Assembly: GCA_902796525.1 (NCBI GenBank)
Contig: CADBPB010000187.1
Span: forward strand, 1-8,698
DNA: 8,698 nt
Reading direction: 5' to 3'
Origin: an uncultured Erysipelotrichaceae bacterium
Lineage (GTDB): Bacteria; Bacillota_I; Bacilli_A; Erysipelotrichales; Erysipelotrichaceae
This document shows, piece after piece, positions 1 through 7,252 of the stretch; positions within the stretch are counted from its first letter, which is position 1; each line of letters starts with the position of its first letter. The notes below the pieces were generated by a model. The model was not told the origin of the DNA. It saw nothing but the letters and a program-made list of their open reading frames with translations, and did not search any database. Both the position numbers and the translations under genes were made by a program.

Positions 1-1020
1 ATCCTCTTTATTCATGGCGGCGGTTTCAATTCCGGAGCGAATGCCGAAGAACCTTTTAGAGGGTATGAACTGGCAAAAAGAGGGATCGTTACCGTTTTTG
101 CGAATTACCGGGTCGGCGTCTTGGGCTACTTCTGCCACGAAGAGCTTGAAAAACAGTATCATCGTAACGGTAATTTCGGTTTGGACGACCAGCTTCAGGC
201 GATCCGATGGGTCAGGGATCACATCAAAGAATTTGGCGGGGATCCGGACAATATCACGCTCCTGGGTCAGAGCGCCGGAGCCATTTCCATCCAGTATCAT
301 TGCCTGAATCACGAAAACGACGGTCTTTTTCAAAGAGCTGCGATGATGTCCGGCGGAGGACTGTTCCCTGGATTTGCTTTGCCGAGGAGGCCGGAAGAAA
401 CCTATGAATACTGGCAGGAAATCATGAAACATGCCGGATGCAGGGACTTGGAAGAATTCAAAAACGCCGATCTGAAGATGATCCACGATGCCTATGAAAC
501 GGTCCGAAAAAGCAGGAAAGACAGCGTATACAACACGATGCCCGTGATCGATGGCTATCTTCTGAAAGACAGCGTTGACAGACTGATAAACGATCCGCTT
601 AAAGTAGATTATCTGCTTGGCTATACCAGCAACGATCTCTATGCGCCAGTGATGGCTTATATAGGAAACAGGTTCGCCAAACAGAACGGCGCCTATGTCT
701 ATTACTTCGATATCGAACAGCCTGGAGACGGCAACGGCGCGTTTCATTCCTGCGATCTGAGATATATGTTCGGCCGTCTGGACAGTTCCTGGCGTCCGTT
801 CGAAGACAGGGACAGGGAAGTCTCGCGGCAGATGATGGATTATCTGGCGAATTATGCGAAATGCGGAGATCCCAACGGAAACGCACTGCCGCTCTGGCAG
901 AAAACGGACCGGCATAACCGCAAGGTTTTATGCTTCAACAGGAAAGCAACAAGGATGGGGAGACCGTCATATTTCAAACTGACAAAGAATATGCTGACAA
1001 AAGGAGAACCCAAGGCATGA
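1..1020 (+). CDS. Type-B carboxylesterase, 5'-truncated by window edge
   Basis: Alpha/beta-hydrolase that would cleave carboxylic ester bonds, probably in the cytoplasm. The frame is open from base 1, so the N-terminus lies outside; 339 codons are visible and the family usually has about 480-550 residues. Numbering visible codons, the oxyanion-hole motif HGGGF is at 5-9, NYRVGVLGY follows, and the nucleophile elbow GQSAG has Ser91. The conserved block GNFGLDDQLQAIRWV lies between them. His249 in GAFHS is the likely catalytic His. Asp212 in GYTSND occupies the place where many members have Glu, and lies only 37 residues before the His, so the usual intervening segment is short. The gene ends inside the start of the GH31 gene (ATGA), which implies translational coupling. 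The substrate is unknown; an acylated glycoside is plausible only from context. Family assignment is firm. Confidence 0.93.
   Translation: MLFIHGGGFNSGANAEEPFRGYELAKRGIVTVFANYRVGVLGYFCHEELEKQYHRNGNFGLDDQLQAIRWVRDHIKEFGGDPDNITLLGQSAGAISIQYHCLNHENDGLFQRAAMMSGGGLFPGFALPRRPEETYEYWQEIMKHAGCRDLEEFKNADLKMIHDAYETVRKSRKDSVYNTMPVIDGYLLKDSVDRLINDPLKVDYLLGYTSNDLYAPVMAYIGNRFAKQNGAYVYYFDIEQPGDGNGAFHSCDLRYMFGRLDSSWRPFEDRDREVSRQMMDYLANYAKCGDPNGNALPLWQKTDRHNRKVLCFNRKATRMGRPSYFKLTKNMLTKGEPKA
1001..1006 (+). promoter_or_regulatory. Ribosome binding site setting the GH31 start
   Basis: AAGGAG lies 10 bases before the ATG at 1017, inside the end of the esterase gene. It supports 1017 over the in-frame ATG at 930, which would overlap the esterase by about 90 bases and add 29 residues that do not resemble the family. 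Confidence 0.7.
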
Positions 1021-3020
1021 AGTTCGATCATAGATTCCGGCTGCATTCTGCCGACAGCCATACCCGGATTTATCAAAGCGACGGAGTCCTGATGCGGATC
1101 GATTTTATCAAAGATATGCTCAGGGTAGCGCTGATCAGGAATGCGGACCTTCTTCCTACCTTCAGCATCGATCCGTCACACACTGGCATCGGCAGCCAGG
1201 GCAGAGACAAACTGTCGCTGGATGGCTTTGAGCTGTGTTCTCCTGAAGTATATGAGGACGAAGATGCGATCCGTTTCCATCATTGCGATTATGATTTCAG
1301 GATCGAACTGCTCAATTTCCGTATCGCGATCAATAATGAAAAGGGCTTGCTGTATCAGGACCGCAGCGGTCTGGCTTACAATTTTGCCGGCGAACTGGGA
1401 GAGGGTTCCGTGCATTATACCCGCAGGGAGGAAGACCAGTTCATTTACGGTCTGGGAGACAAGTCCGGCGGCGTCAACAAGAATCACTGTCGTTACAAGC
1501 TTGGCACGAATGATGCCATGGGTTTCAAAGCGGAATACAGCGATCCGCTGTACAAGCACCTTCCTTTTTATCTTTGCGAAAACAGGAACGGATGCTACGG
1601 TATCTATTACGATACCTACAGCGATGGCGAGATCGATTTCGGAAGGGAACACGACAATTACTACGAACCGTTCAATTCGATCCGATACGAAGAAGAAAAC
1701 ATGGTCTTCTATCTGATCTTCGGATCGGCTAAGCAGATCGTCAGGCGGTTCATCCATATGACCGGAGGCATCGGGGGAATACCGGACTGGGCGTTCCGGT
1801 ACTGCGGTTCGACCATGGAATATACGGATGCAGCGGATGCCGATCATCGTCTGAGATCCTTTATCGGTCAGTGCGAGAGATACGGGATCAGAGCCGGCGC
1901 CTTCTATCTGTCCAGCGGTTATACGCAGATCGCCGACAGACGTTATGTGTTCCATTGGAACAGGGACAAGATCCCGGATCCGAAAGAGCTTTCTGCCTAT
2001 TTCAGAAGCAAAGGATTGCGGATCATTCCCAATGTCAAACCGGCGTTCCTCGATGATCATCCGCTTTACGACTATATCGCTCAAAACGGCTGGTTCCTTC
2101 ATTATCGGGATGGAACACCGGCCACGTTCCCGTTCTGGGGAGGCAATGCCAGCTATCTGGATTTTACCGATCCGGGAGCTTATGAATTCTGGAAAAGCTG
2201 CGTCAGAGAGAAACTGGTCGGACAGGGCTATGACGATATCTGGAACGACAACAACGAATATGACATCCATGACAGAGAAGTCTACGCCCATGGTTTCGGT
2301 AAAGAGATCCCTGCGCGCCTGATCAAGCCGCTGTTCTCCTATCTGATGGCCAAAGCAAGCAGAGAGGCCTGCGAAGGGACGAATCCGGAGCCTTTCATCG
2401 TGACCCGCTGCGCGATCGCCGGAAGCCAGCGCATCGCTTCGACATGGACAGGGGACAACTACAGCAGTTTCAGAGAACTGCGCTACAATCATTATCAGGC
2501 GATGACGATGTCGCTGTCGGGATTCTGTTTCTTCGGACCGGATATCGGCGGTTTCGCCGGACCTGTGCCTGGCAAGGAACTGTTCATGCGCTGGCTGCAA
2601 TACGGGGTCTTCCTGCCGCGTTTCGTCCTGCATTCATGGAAGATTGGTGAAGATTCCACGATGCCCTGGCTCTATCCTGACATGATGGAAAGCGTCAGAG
2701 CGATCTTCGATCTGAGAGAAAAACTGCTGCCATATCTGACGGATCAGATGAAACGATGCATTGAAAACGATACTCCGCTGATCACGCCTGTATTCTTAAG
2801 GGATCGGGATTATGACAGGGAGGCGGATTCCTTCATGTGCGGAGAGAAGATCCTGGTCTGCCCGGTTTTTGATGAAAATCTACGCGAAGTATCCGTCTGT
2901 CTGCCGAAAAGCGATACCGGTTTCCGTTTGCGGGGAGAAGGCGATCTGATTCCGGGAGAGACATTTGTCCGGGCTGTCTGCGGCATCAGCGATCTGCCGG
3001 TATGGTTTGTGGAAGAATAG
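1017..3020 (+). CDS. GH31 family glycosidase, alpha-glucosidase type
   Basis: Retaining exo-glycosidase that would release alpha-linked glucose (or a related sugar) from the non-reducing end of small glycosides. It has 667 residues and no signal peptide, so it is probably cytoplasmic. An N-terminal beta-sandwich covers about 1-250 (with the motif FIYGLGDKSG). The TIM barrel starts near IPDWAFRY (Trp258). The nucleophile is Asp411 in WNDNNE and the acid/base is Asp480 in TWTGDN. His539 in PRFVLHSW follows, and a beta domain containing the motif ILVCPVF closes the protein. It ends soon after the proximal C-terminal domain, so it is a compact member. WNDxNE is the alpha-glucosidase form of the nucleophile motif and differs from the form usual in alpha-xylosidases. 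The gene overlaps the esterase stop and is followed 57 bases later by a sugar symporter, which suggests hydrolysis of an imported disaccharide. Exact linkage cannot be read from sequence. Confidence 0.92.
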   Translation: MKFDHRFRLHSADSHTRIYQSDGVLMRIDFIKDMLRVALIRNADLLPTFSIDPSHTGIGSQGRDKLSLDGFELCSPEVYEDEDAIRFHHCDYDFRIELLNFRIAINNEKGLLYQDRSGLAYNFAGELGEGSVHYTRREEDQFIYGLGDKSGGVNKNHCRYKLGTNDAMGFKAEYSDPLYKHLPFYLCENRNGCYGIYYDTYSDGEIDFGREHDNYYEPFNSIRYEEENMVFYLIFGSAKQIVRRFIHMTGGIGGIPDWAFRYCGSTMEYTDAADADHRLRSFIGQCERYGIRAGAFYLSSGYTQIADRRYVFHWNRDKIPDPKELSAYFRSKGLRIIPNVKPAFLDDHPLYDYIAQNGWFLHYRDGTPATFPFWGGNASYLDFTDPGAYEFWKSCVREKLVGQGYDDIWNDNNEYDIHDREVYAHGFGKEIPARLIKPLFSYLMAKASREACEGTNPEPFIVTRCAIAGSQRIASTWTGDNYSSFRELRYNHYQAMTMSLSGFCFFGPDIGGFAGPVPGKELFMRWLQYGVFLPRFVLHSWKIGEDSTMPWLYPDMMESVRAIFDLREKLLPYLTDQMKRCIENDTPLITPVFLRDRDYDREADSFMCGEKILVCPVFDENLREVSVCLPKSDTGFRLRGEGDLIPGETFVRAVCGISDLPVWFVEE

Positions 3021-3022
3021 GA

Positions 3023-3037
3023 TCTGCCATCCGCAGA
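3023..3037 (+). other. Small hairpin after the GH31 stop
   Basis: TCTGC and GCAGA form a perfect 5-bp stem around a 5-base loop, three bases after the stop codon. It is followed by A residues and not by T residues, so it is not a terminator. It may be chance, or a minor processing or stability element between two cotranscribed genes. Confidence 0.25.
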
Positions 3038-3054
3038 AAAGATAGAATAAGATT

Positions 3055-3076
3055 AATGATATGAGAGGGAATCATT
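3055..3076 (+). promoter_or_regulatory. Inverted repeat enclosing the transporter ribosome binding site
   Basis: AATGAT (3055-3060) and ATCATT (3071-3076) are exact inverted repeats. The 10-base loop holds the Shine-Dalgarno sequence GAGAGGGA (3063-3070), which lies 7 bases before the ATG at 3078. The stem is short and A/T-rich, so it would be weak. It could present the site in a loop or slightly reduce access. Confidence 0.3.
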
Positions 3077-3077
3077 C

Positions 3078-4463
3078 ATGAAAGAAGAAAAGAATTCATT
3101 GAAACTGAAACACAAGATTGGCTACGGCCTGGGCGATGCCGGAGGCGTCATGACTTTCGCCCTGATGAGCAGCACCTTTTCCATGTATTGCACCGATGCC
3201 CTGGGAATCAGCCCGGGCGTGATCGGCATCCTGCTGCTGATCTGGAACATCTGGGATTTTATCAACGATCCCCTGATGGGTGCCTACATCGACAAAGCCT
3301 ATGCCCGCAATACGAACCCCAAAGGCAAGTTCCGTCCCTGGATCCTGAGATCCGCACCGTTGCTGTGCGTTTCATTCATCGCCCTGTGGTCTGTGCCGAG
3401 CCTTTTTGAAGGACTTGCCAGACTGTGCCTGCTGTTCGGCTTGAAGATCCTTTACGAAGGAGCTTACACCATGTTCAATATTCCGATGGGATCCCTGCTC
3501 TCGGCGATGGCAGATAACGATGAAGAAAGAGCCGCTCTTTCTTCTGCCAGAGGCATCGGAAGCGCTGGCGCTACTTTGATCTCGCTGTTCATCATGCCGC
3601 TGTTTCTGAAGAAATACGGCGAAAGCAACGCGATCGGCTATGCGATTGGAGCGGCGATCTGCGCCTTGATCGGGTTTGCGATGTGCCTGGGGCATTATTG
3701 GCTGACCGAAGAGAGGATCGATACAGGAAGCGGTTCCCAAGACAGCGACAGCATCAAGGCAAGCGACATCCTGCAAGTCATCAAAGTCAACCGTCCTTTT
3801 GTCGCCTTATGCGTCCATGGCCTTTTCATCTGCATGATGCAGTATGTCGGTAACACTTTGAGCAACTACATGTATGCGGATGTCCTGGGCGATATTTCCA
3901 TTGCGGCATATGGCACGGTATTGAGCGCACCGGCCATGCTTATCATTTTCTCCTTTGGACCGCTCATCGCCAGGAAATTCGGTCTGGAAAAACTGATCCG
4001 TTACGGTCTCTTGATCAGCTGCGTATTGTACGTGCTGCTGTTTGCGGCACTGATGCTGTTTGATGTGAATCCTTGGGTCTATGCTATCTTAAGCAACACG
4101 GCCATGGGTTTCGCTTTCATCTCCATCTATATGCAATGGGGACTGGTCGGCGAAGCGATCGACTACAACGAAATGATCACCGGCAAGAGAACGGAAGGAT
4201 CGATCTACGGTTCCTTCAATCTCAGCCGCAGGGTAGGCCAGACGATCGGCAACTCCGCGGCGATGCTGCTGCTGGGGCTGGTCGGATACGATGGCGCGCT
4301 GGCGGTCCAGTCGGCAGCGACGATCAACGGCATCAAAGCGTTGTGCGTCCTGCTGCCCGGCATCCTGGTCCTGGGTTCCTGGGCATCGTTCAAGTTCTTA
4401 TGGAACATGGATGACGAGATGCGCGCAAGAGTAGATGAATTCAAGATTTCCAAGAAACAGTAG
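3078..4463 (+). CDS. GPH-family (MelB-type) cation:sugar symporter
   Basis: Membrane transporter of the glycoside-pentoside-hexuronide:cation symporter family (major facilitator fold), which imports sugars with H+ or Na+. The 461 residues are strongly hydrophobic and consistent with 12 helices, and the length is normal. Family marks include YGLGD (Asp20), YCTDALGIS, WDFINDPLMG (Asp60 and Asp64, matching the cation-site Asp55 and Asp59 of E. coli MelB), KGKFRPW and NIPMGSL. Asn134 and Gly138 in that last motif align, by my reading, with MelB Asp124 and Trp128, both sugar-site residues, so melibiose itself is an unlikely substrate. The gene lies 57 bases after the GH31 gene and is last before a terminator, so it probably supplies the substrate of that enzyme. 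Maltose, isomaltose or another small alpha-glycoside is a guess. The start is supported by GAGAGGGA upstream. Confidence 0.92.
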   Translation: MKEEKNSLKLKHKIGYGLGDAGGVMTFALMSSTFSMYCTDALGISPGVIGILLLIWNIWDFINDPLMGAYIDKAYARNTNPKGKFRPWILRSAPLLCVSFIALWSVPSLFEGLARLCLLFGLKILYEGAYTMFNIPMGSLLSAMADNDEERAALSSARGIGSAGATLISLFIMPLFLKKYGESNAIGYAIGAAICALIGFAMCLGHYWLTEERIDTGSGSQDSDSIKASDILQVIKVNRPFVALCVHGLFICMMQYVGNTLSNYMYADVLGDISIAAYGTVLSAPAMLIIFSFGPLIARKFGLEKLIRYGLLISCVLYVLLFAALMLFDVNPWVYAILSNTAMGFAFISIYMQWGLVGEAIDYNEMITGKRTEGSIYGSFNLSRRVGQTIGNSAAMLLLGLVGYDGALAVQSAATINGIKALCVLLPGILVLGSWASFKFLWNMDDEMRARVDEFKISKKQ

Positions 4464-4495
4464 AACGGTTTCTGATCGCAATTAAAAACTATTTT

Positions 4496-4520
4496 AGCTC
4501 AGTGAATGCTGAGCTTTTTT
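4496..4520 (+). terminator. Rho-independent terminator of the esterase-GH31-symporter operon
   Basis: AGCTCAG (4496-4502) and CTGAGCT (4509-4515) form a perfect 7-bp stem with the 6-base loop TGAATG. A T run follows to 4520. It starts 32 bases after the transporter stop codon and separates the two transcription units. Confidence 0.88.
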
Positions 4521-4543
4521 GATGGAACTTCTCAGTCGAGTAG

Positions 4544-4573
4544 ATAGAAACCCGCATAGAGATCCGTTTCTGT
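4544..4573 (+). promoter_or_regulatory. Inverted repeat upstream of the pullulanase promoter
   Basis: Bases 4544-4551 pair with 4566-4573 (core AGAAAC with GTTTCT, extended through one G-T wobble) around a 14-base loop. It lies just before the -35 region, where a regulator site could be. No T run follows, so it is not a terminator. It may be chance. Confidence 0.25.
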
Positions 4574-4583
4574 ATCGGACTAT

Positions 4584-4612
4584 TCAACAGAAAGATCCTT
4601 TCGTTTTATAAT
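4584..4612 (+). promoter_or_regulatory. Sigma-A type promoter of the pullulanase unit
   Basis: A perfect TATAAT -10 box is at 4607-4612. With a 17-base spacer the -35 hexamer is TCAACA (4584-4589), 4 of 6 matches to TTGACA. The -10 box ends 29 bases before the pullulanase ATG, giving a short leader. The weak -35 would fit a regulated promoter. Confidence 0.7.
4586..4606 (+). promoter_or_regulatory. Candidate operator dyad in the pullulanase promoter spacer
   Basis: GAAAG (4590-4594) and CTTTC (4598-4602) are exact inverted repeats around ATC. The symmetry resumes further out with AA (4586-4587) and TT (4605-4606). The dyad overlaps the -35 hexamer and fills the spacer up to the -10 box, a usual place for a repressor. 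Its odd centre does not match the even, CG-centred sites of LacI-type maltose regulators or CcpA, so the regulator is unknown. Confidence 0.4.
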
Positions 4613-4631
4613 TTAGGTGTATCAAGATCTT

Positions 4632-4636
4632 GGAGG
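4632..4636 (+). promoter_or_regulatory. Ribosome binding site setting the pullulanase start
   Basis: GGAGG ends 5 bases before the ATG at 4642. It rules out the in-frame TTG at 4630, which would overlap this site and has no site of its own. Confidence 0.8.
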
Positions 4637-4641
4637 TACTT

Positions 4642-7248
4642 ATGAAAGCATTCAGGAAACAGATAAATATATTCCTTGCAGTGATGATGCTGCTGTCTTT
4701 TTCGGCCTGTCAGAAAGAGAACAAGCCAAGCTATCCGGACCGCGATGTCGATTATCCGACAGAGCTTCCTGCTTTCGAGGAAGACGCGGTTGCGATCCAT
4801 TACCAGCGCAGCGATGATTCCTATGACAAATGGACGCTGTGGCTTTGGGATCCGGAAGGAACGGATGACAGCAAGGAAGATGATTTCAACTATCAGGACG
4901 ATTATGGCGTGATCGCTGTCTATCCGCTGTCCTATTTCGGCGAACTCTCCGGAGGAAGGCTAGGCATCATCGTCAAGACGAAAGGTGCCTGGACGAAAGA
5001 TGGCACGGACGACGACCGTTTCATCGTATTTTCGGATCTGAACAAAGATGAAAACAATCTGTACCATGTCTACCTGTGCGGGGACGACGCCCATATCTAT
5101 CTGAGCCCGGACAAGACGATCTCGGACACGATCAATACGGTACGTTTCACTTCGGGGAAAGAGATCTTCGTAGGCGTTTCCAATCCTTTGGAAAAGGTAA
5201 AAGTGTTCAAAGATGGAACGCTGATCAAGGAAGAGAACGGAGCGGGAAGATCGAAATTCACGATTGCTTTGGATGAAGATGCCGATCTCTCCGGAGCCTA
5301 TTCGATCGAGGTGGAATTCCGCGGAAGCGGGGAAGTGCTGAAAGCCGATATCTCTGCTTCCGGTCTTTATACGACCGATCTGTTCAACGATCAGTACTAC
5401 TACGACGGGGAACTGGGAGCGATCTACTCGCCTGAGAAAACGGTCTTCAAAGTCTGGTCTCCGGTTTCTTCGAGGATCGAACTGAGGATCTATGAAAACG
5501 GCACTCCGAAAGCGCTGGACGCCAGAGGAGATGACACGTTCACTCCTTATGAAATGAACAAAGGAGAAAAAGGAGTCTTCGAATATACGCTGGATGGAGA
5601 CAATCAGGGCCTCTATTACACGTATTTCGTCTATAACAGCCATTATCCCGATGGCAGAGAGATCGTTGATCCATATGCCTATTCGACCGGCATCAACGGC
5701 GTCCGAGGCATGGTCGTGGATTTCTCGAGAACCGATCCGGAAGGATGGGACAGCGTCGATTATCTGGACTACGACCGCAAGGAACTGGTGGTCTATGAAA
5801 CGCATGTAGCAGACGTGACTTCTTCCGATACCTGGTGCGGTCCTGCCGACAAAGCGAGAAAGTATCTCGGCATGATCGAAGAAGCGACCATCTACTACGA
5901 AGACGGACAAAGAGTCGCGACCGGTTTCGATCACATCAAGGAACTGGGAGTCAATGCTTTGCAGCTGCAGCCGATCTATGACCAGGACAATGACGAGAGA
6001 AGCTATACCTTCAACTGGGGCTACAATCCGTTGAACTACAATACTTTGGAAGGCATGTATTCCATGGATCCGTACGATGGCTACGAAAGGATCAGGGAAT
6101 TCAAACAGCTTGTCAAGGCATATCATGATGCGGGTATCACTGTCATCATGGATGTGGTATACAACCATATGAGCTATGTGACAGGAACCGGTTTCGATGT
6201 GCTGATGCCGGAATACTATTTCCGCTACAAGAATGACGGATCGTTATCCAACGGTTCGGGCTGCGGCAAAGAGACCGCGAGCGAGAACCCGATGATGCGC
6301 AAGTTCATCATCGACAGCATCTGTTTCTGGACCAGAGAATACAAGCTTGGCGGTTTCCGTTTCGACTTGATGGGATTGCATGACATCGAAACGATGAATC
6401 AGGTGCAGGCGGCCGCATCGAAGATCAATCCGCATGTCGTCATCTATGGCGAACCCTGGACCGGAGGAGCGACGACCCTGGATCCCGCTTTGCAGGCAAA
6501 ACAGGACAACGGCAATCTGTTTGCCGGTTACGGGCAGTTCAACGACAGGATGAGAGACGCTTTGATCAAAGGCGGTCTTTCGGATAAATCGGAGAAGGGC
6601 TGGGCATCGGGGACCCAGTCGAGCCAGGACGATCTCAATGCGATCGCCTATGGCATCAACGGCAGGACCTATATGGGCAGCGCTTCGATCGACGATCCGA
6701 ACAAGACGGTGAACTATGTGACCTGTCATGACAACTATACGCTGTATGACCGTATGAAAGCCGCAGGCATCGAAGATGAAACGACCGTAAAGCAGATGGC
6801 GATGCTGGCGAATTCCGTGGTACTGACTTCCAACGGAACGACTTTCATTCTGGCGGGCGAAGAGATGCTCAGAACCAAACAGGGCGACAGCAACTCGTAC
6901 ATGTCTTCCGATGAGATCAACCAGCTGGATTATTCCCTGAAACTCAGGAACCGCGACATGTTCGAGAACTATCAGAAACTGATCGAATTCAAGAAGAATA
7001 CCAGGCAGTTATGCTCCGACGATTCAAAGATCGACGTCGAATTCCTGGATAACGGTGCGGTCATCATGTACACGTTGCATTCAGGCGATAAGGAGTATCT
7101 GGTCGTCCATTGCAACGGCAAGGATGCGCATACGGAAATCGACGCGGCAGGCTATTCGCTCTATCTGGATACGTTGAATCTTCTGAGTGATCCGTTGTCT
7201 TCGTTCGTACCGGCACATTATCAGACCGTGATCCTGATCAGGAAGTAA
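4642..7248 (+). CDS. pulA: Type I pullulanase, lipid-anchored (CBM41-CBM48-GH13)
   Basis: Debranching enzyme that hydrolyses alpha-1,6 bonds in pullulan, glycogen or amylopectin-derived dextrins. It has 868 residues. A lipoprotein signal peptide spans 1-22 (Lys/Arg start, hydrophobic core, then FSAC) with Cys23 as the lipid anchor, so it should sit on the outer face of the membrane. A CBM41 starch-binding module is at about 48-165 (WTLWLW at 64-69, GAWTKD at 115-120). A second beta domain follows at about 167-240, then CBM48 at about 255-365. The GH13 barrel follows. It holds the pullulanase mark FNWGYNP (457-463), region I DVVYNH (504-509), nucleophile Asp575 in GFRFDL, acid/base Glu604 in GEPWTGG, and His696-Asp697 in TCHDN. 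The C-terminal part has GEEMLRTK and NSYMSSDEINQLD, as expected. All catalytic residues are present. It has its own promoter and is followed 4 bases later by an unknown gene. Confidence 0.96.
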   Translation: MKAFRKQINIFLAVMMLLSFSACQKENKPSYPDRDVDYPTELPAFEEDAVAIHYQRSDDSYDKWTLWLWDPEGTDDSKEDDFNYQDDYGVIAVYPLSYFGELSGGRLGIIVKTKGAWTKDGTDDDRFIVFSDLNKDENNLYHVYLCGDDAHIYLSPDKTISDTINTVRFTSGKEIFVGVSNPLEKVKVFKDGTLIKEENGAGRSKFTIALDEDADLSGAYSIEVEFRGSGEVLKADISASGLYTTDLFNDQYYYDGELGAIYSPEKTVFKVWSPVSSRIELRIYENGTPKALDARGDDTFTPYEMNKGEKGVFEYTLDGDNQGLYYTYFVYNSHYPDGREIVDPYAYSTGINGVRGMVVDFSRTDPEGWDSVDYLDYDRKELVVYETHVADVTSSDTWCGPADKARKYLGMIEEATIYYEDGQRVATGFDHIKELGVNALQLQPIYDQDNDERSYTFNWGYNPLNYNTLEGMYSMDPYDGYERIREFKQLVKAYHDAGITVIMDVVYNHMSYVTGTGFDVLMPEYYFRYKNDGSLSNGSGCGKETASENPMMRKFIIDSICFWTREYKLGGFRFDLMGLHDIETMNQVQAAASKINPHVVIYGEPWTGGATTLDPALQAKQDNGNLFAGYGQFNDRMRDALIKGGLSDKSEKGWASGTQSSQDDLNAIAYGINGRTYMGSASIDDPNKTVNYVTCHDNYTLYDRMKAAGIEDETTVKQMAMLANSVVLTSNGTTFILAGEEMLRTKQGDSNSYMSSDEINQLDYSLKLRNRDMFENYQKLIEFKKNTRQLCSDDSKIDVEFLDNGAVIMYTLHSGDKEYLVVHCNGKDAHTEIDAAGYSLYLDTLNLLSDPLSSFVPAHYQTVILIRK

Positions 7249-7252
7249 CGCC

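Noticed and set aside
930..1016. Upstream ATG extending the GH31 gene by 29 residues
   Set aside because: It would overlap the esterase gene for about 90 bases; the ATG at 1017 has AAGGAG and the common ATGA overlap.
1176..2633. Long open frame on the - strand (485 codons) opposite the GH31 gene
   Set aside because: It mirrors a gene with clear GH31 motifs, has no recognisable domain, and its translation is the Ile/Arg/Asp-rich type produced by antisense reading of GATC-rich codons.
3043..3048. TAGAAT as a -10 box for a separate transporter promoter
   Set aside because: No -35-like hexamer lies 16-18 bases upstream, and the 57-base gap fits cotranscription with the GH31 gene.
4521..4641. 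CcpA (cre) site before pullulanase
   Set aside because: I looked for the TGnAAnCGnTnnCA pattern, which would be expected for a carbohydrate gene, and found no acceptable match.
4664..4710. Doubt over the lipobox because position -3 is Phe
   Set aside because: The usual residue is Leu, Val or Ile, but SAC after a hydrophobic core and a Lys/Arg start is still the most likely reading; kept as a lipoprotein.
4960..6168. Open frame of 402 codons on the - strand opposite pullulanase
   Set aside because: It is an antisense shadow with Ile/Arg/Phe-rich composition and no domain; the + strand holds intact pullulanase modules.
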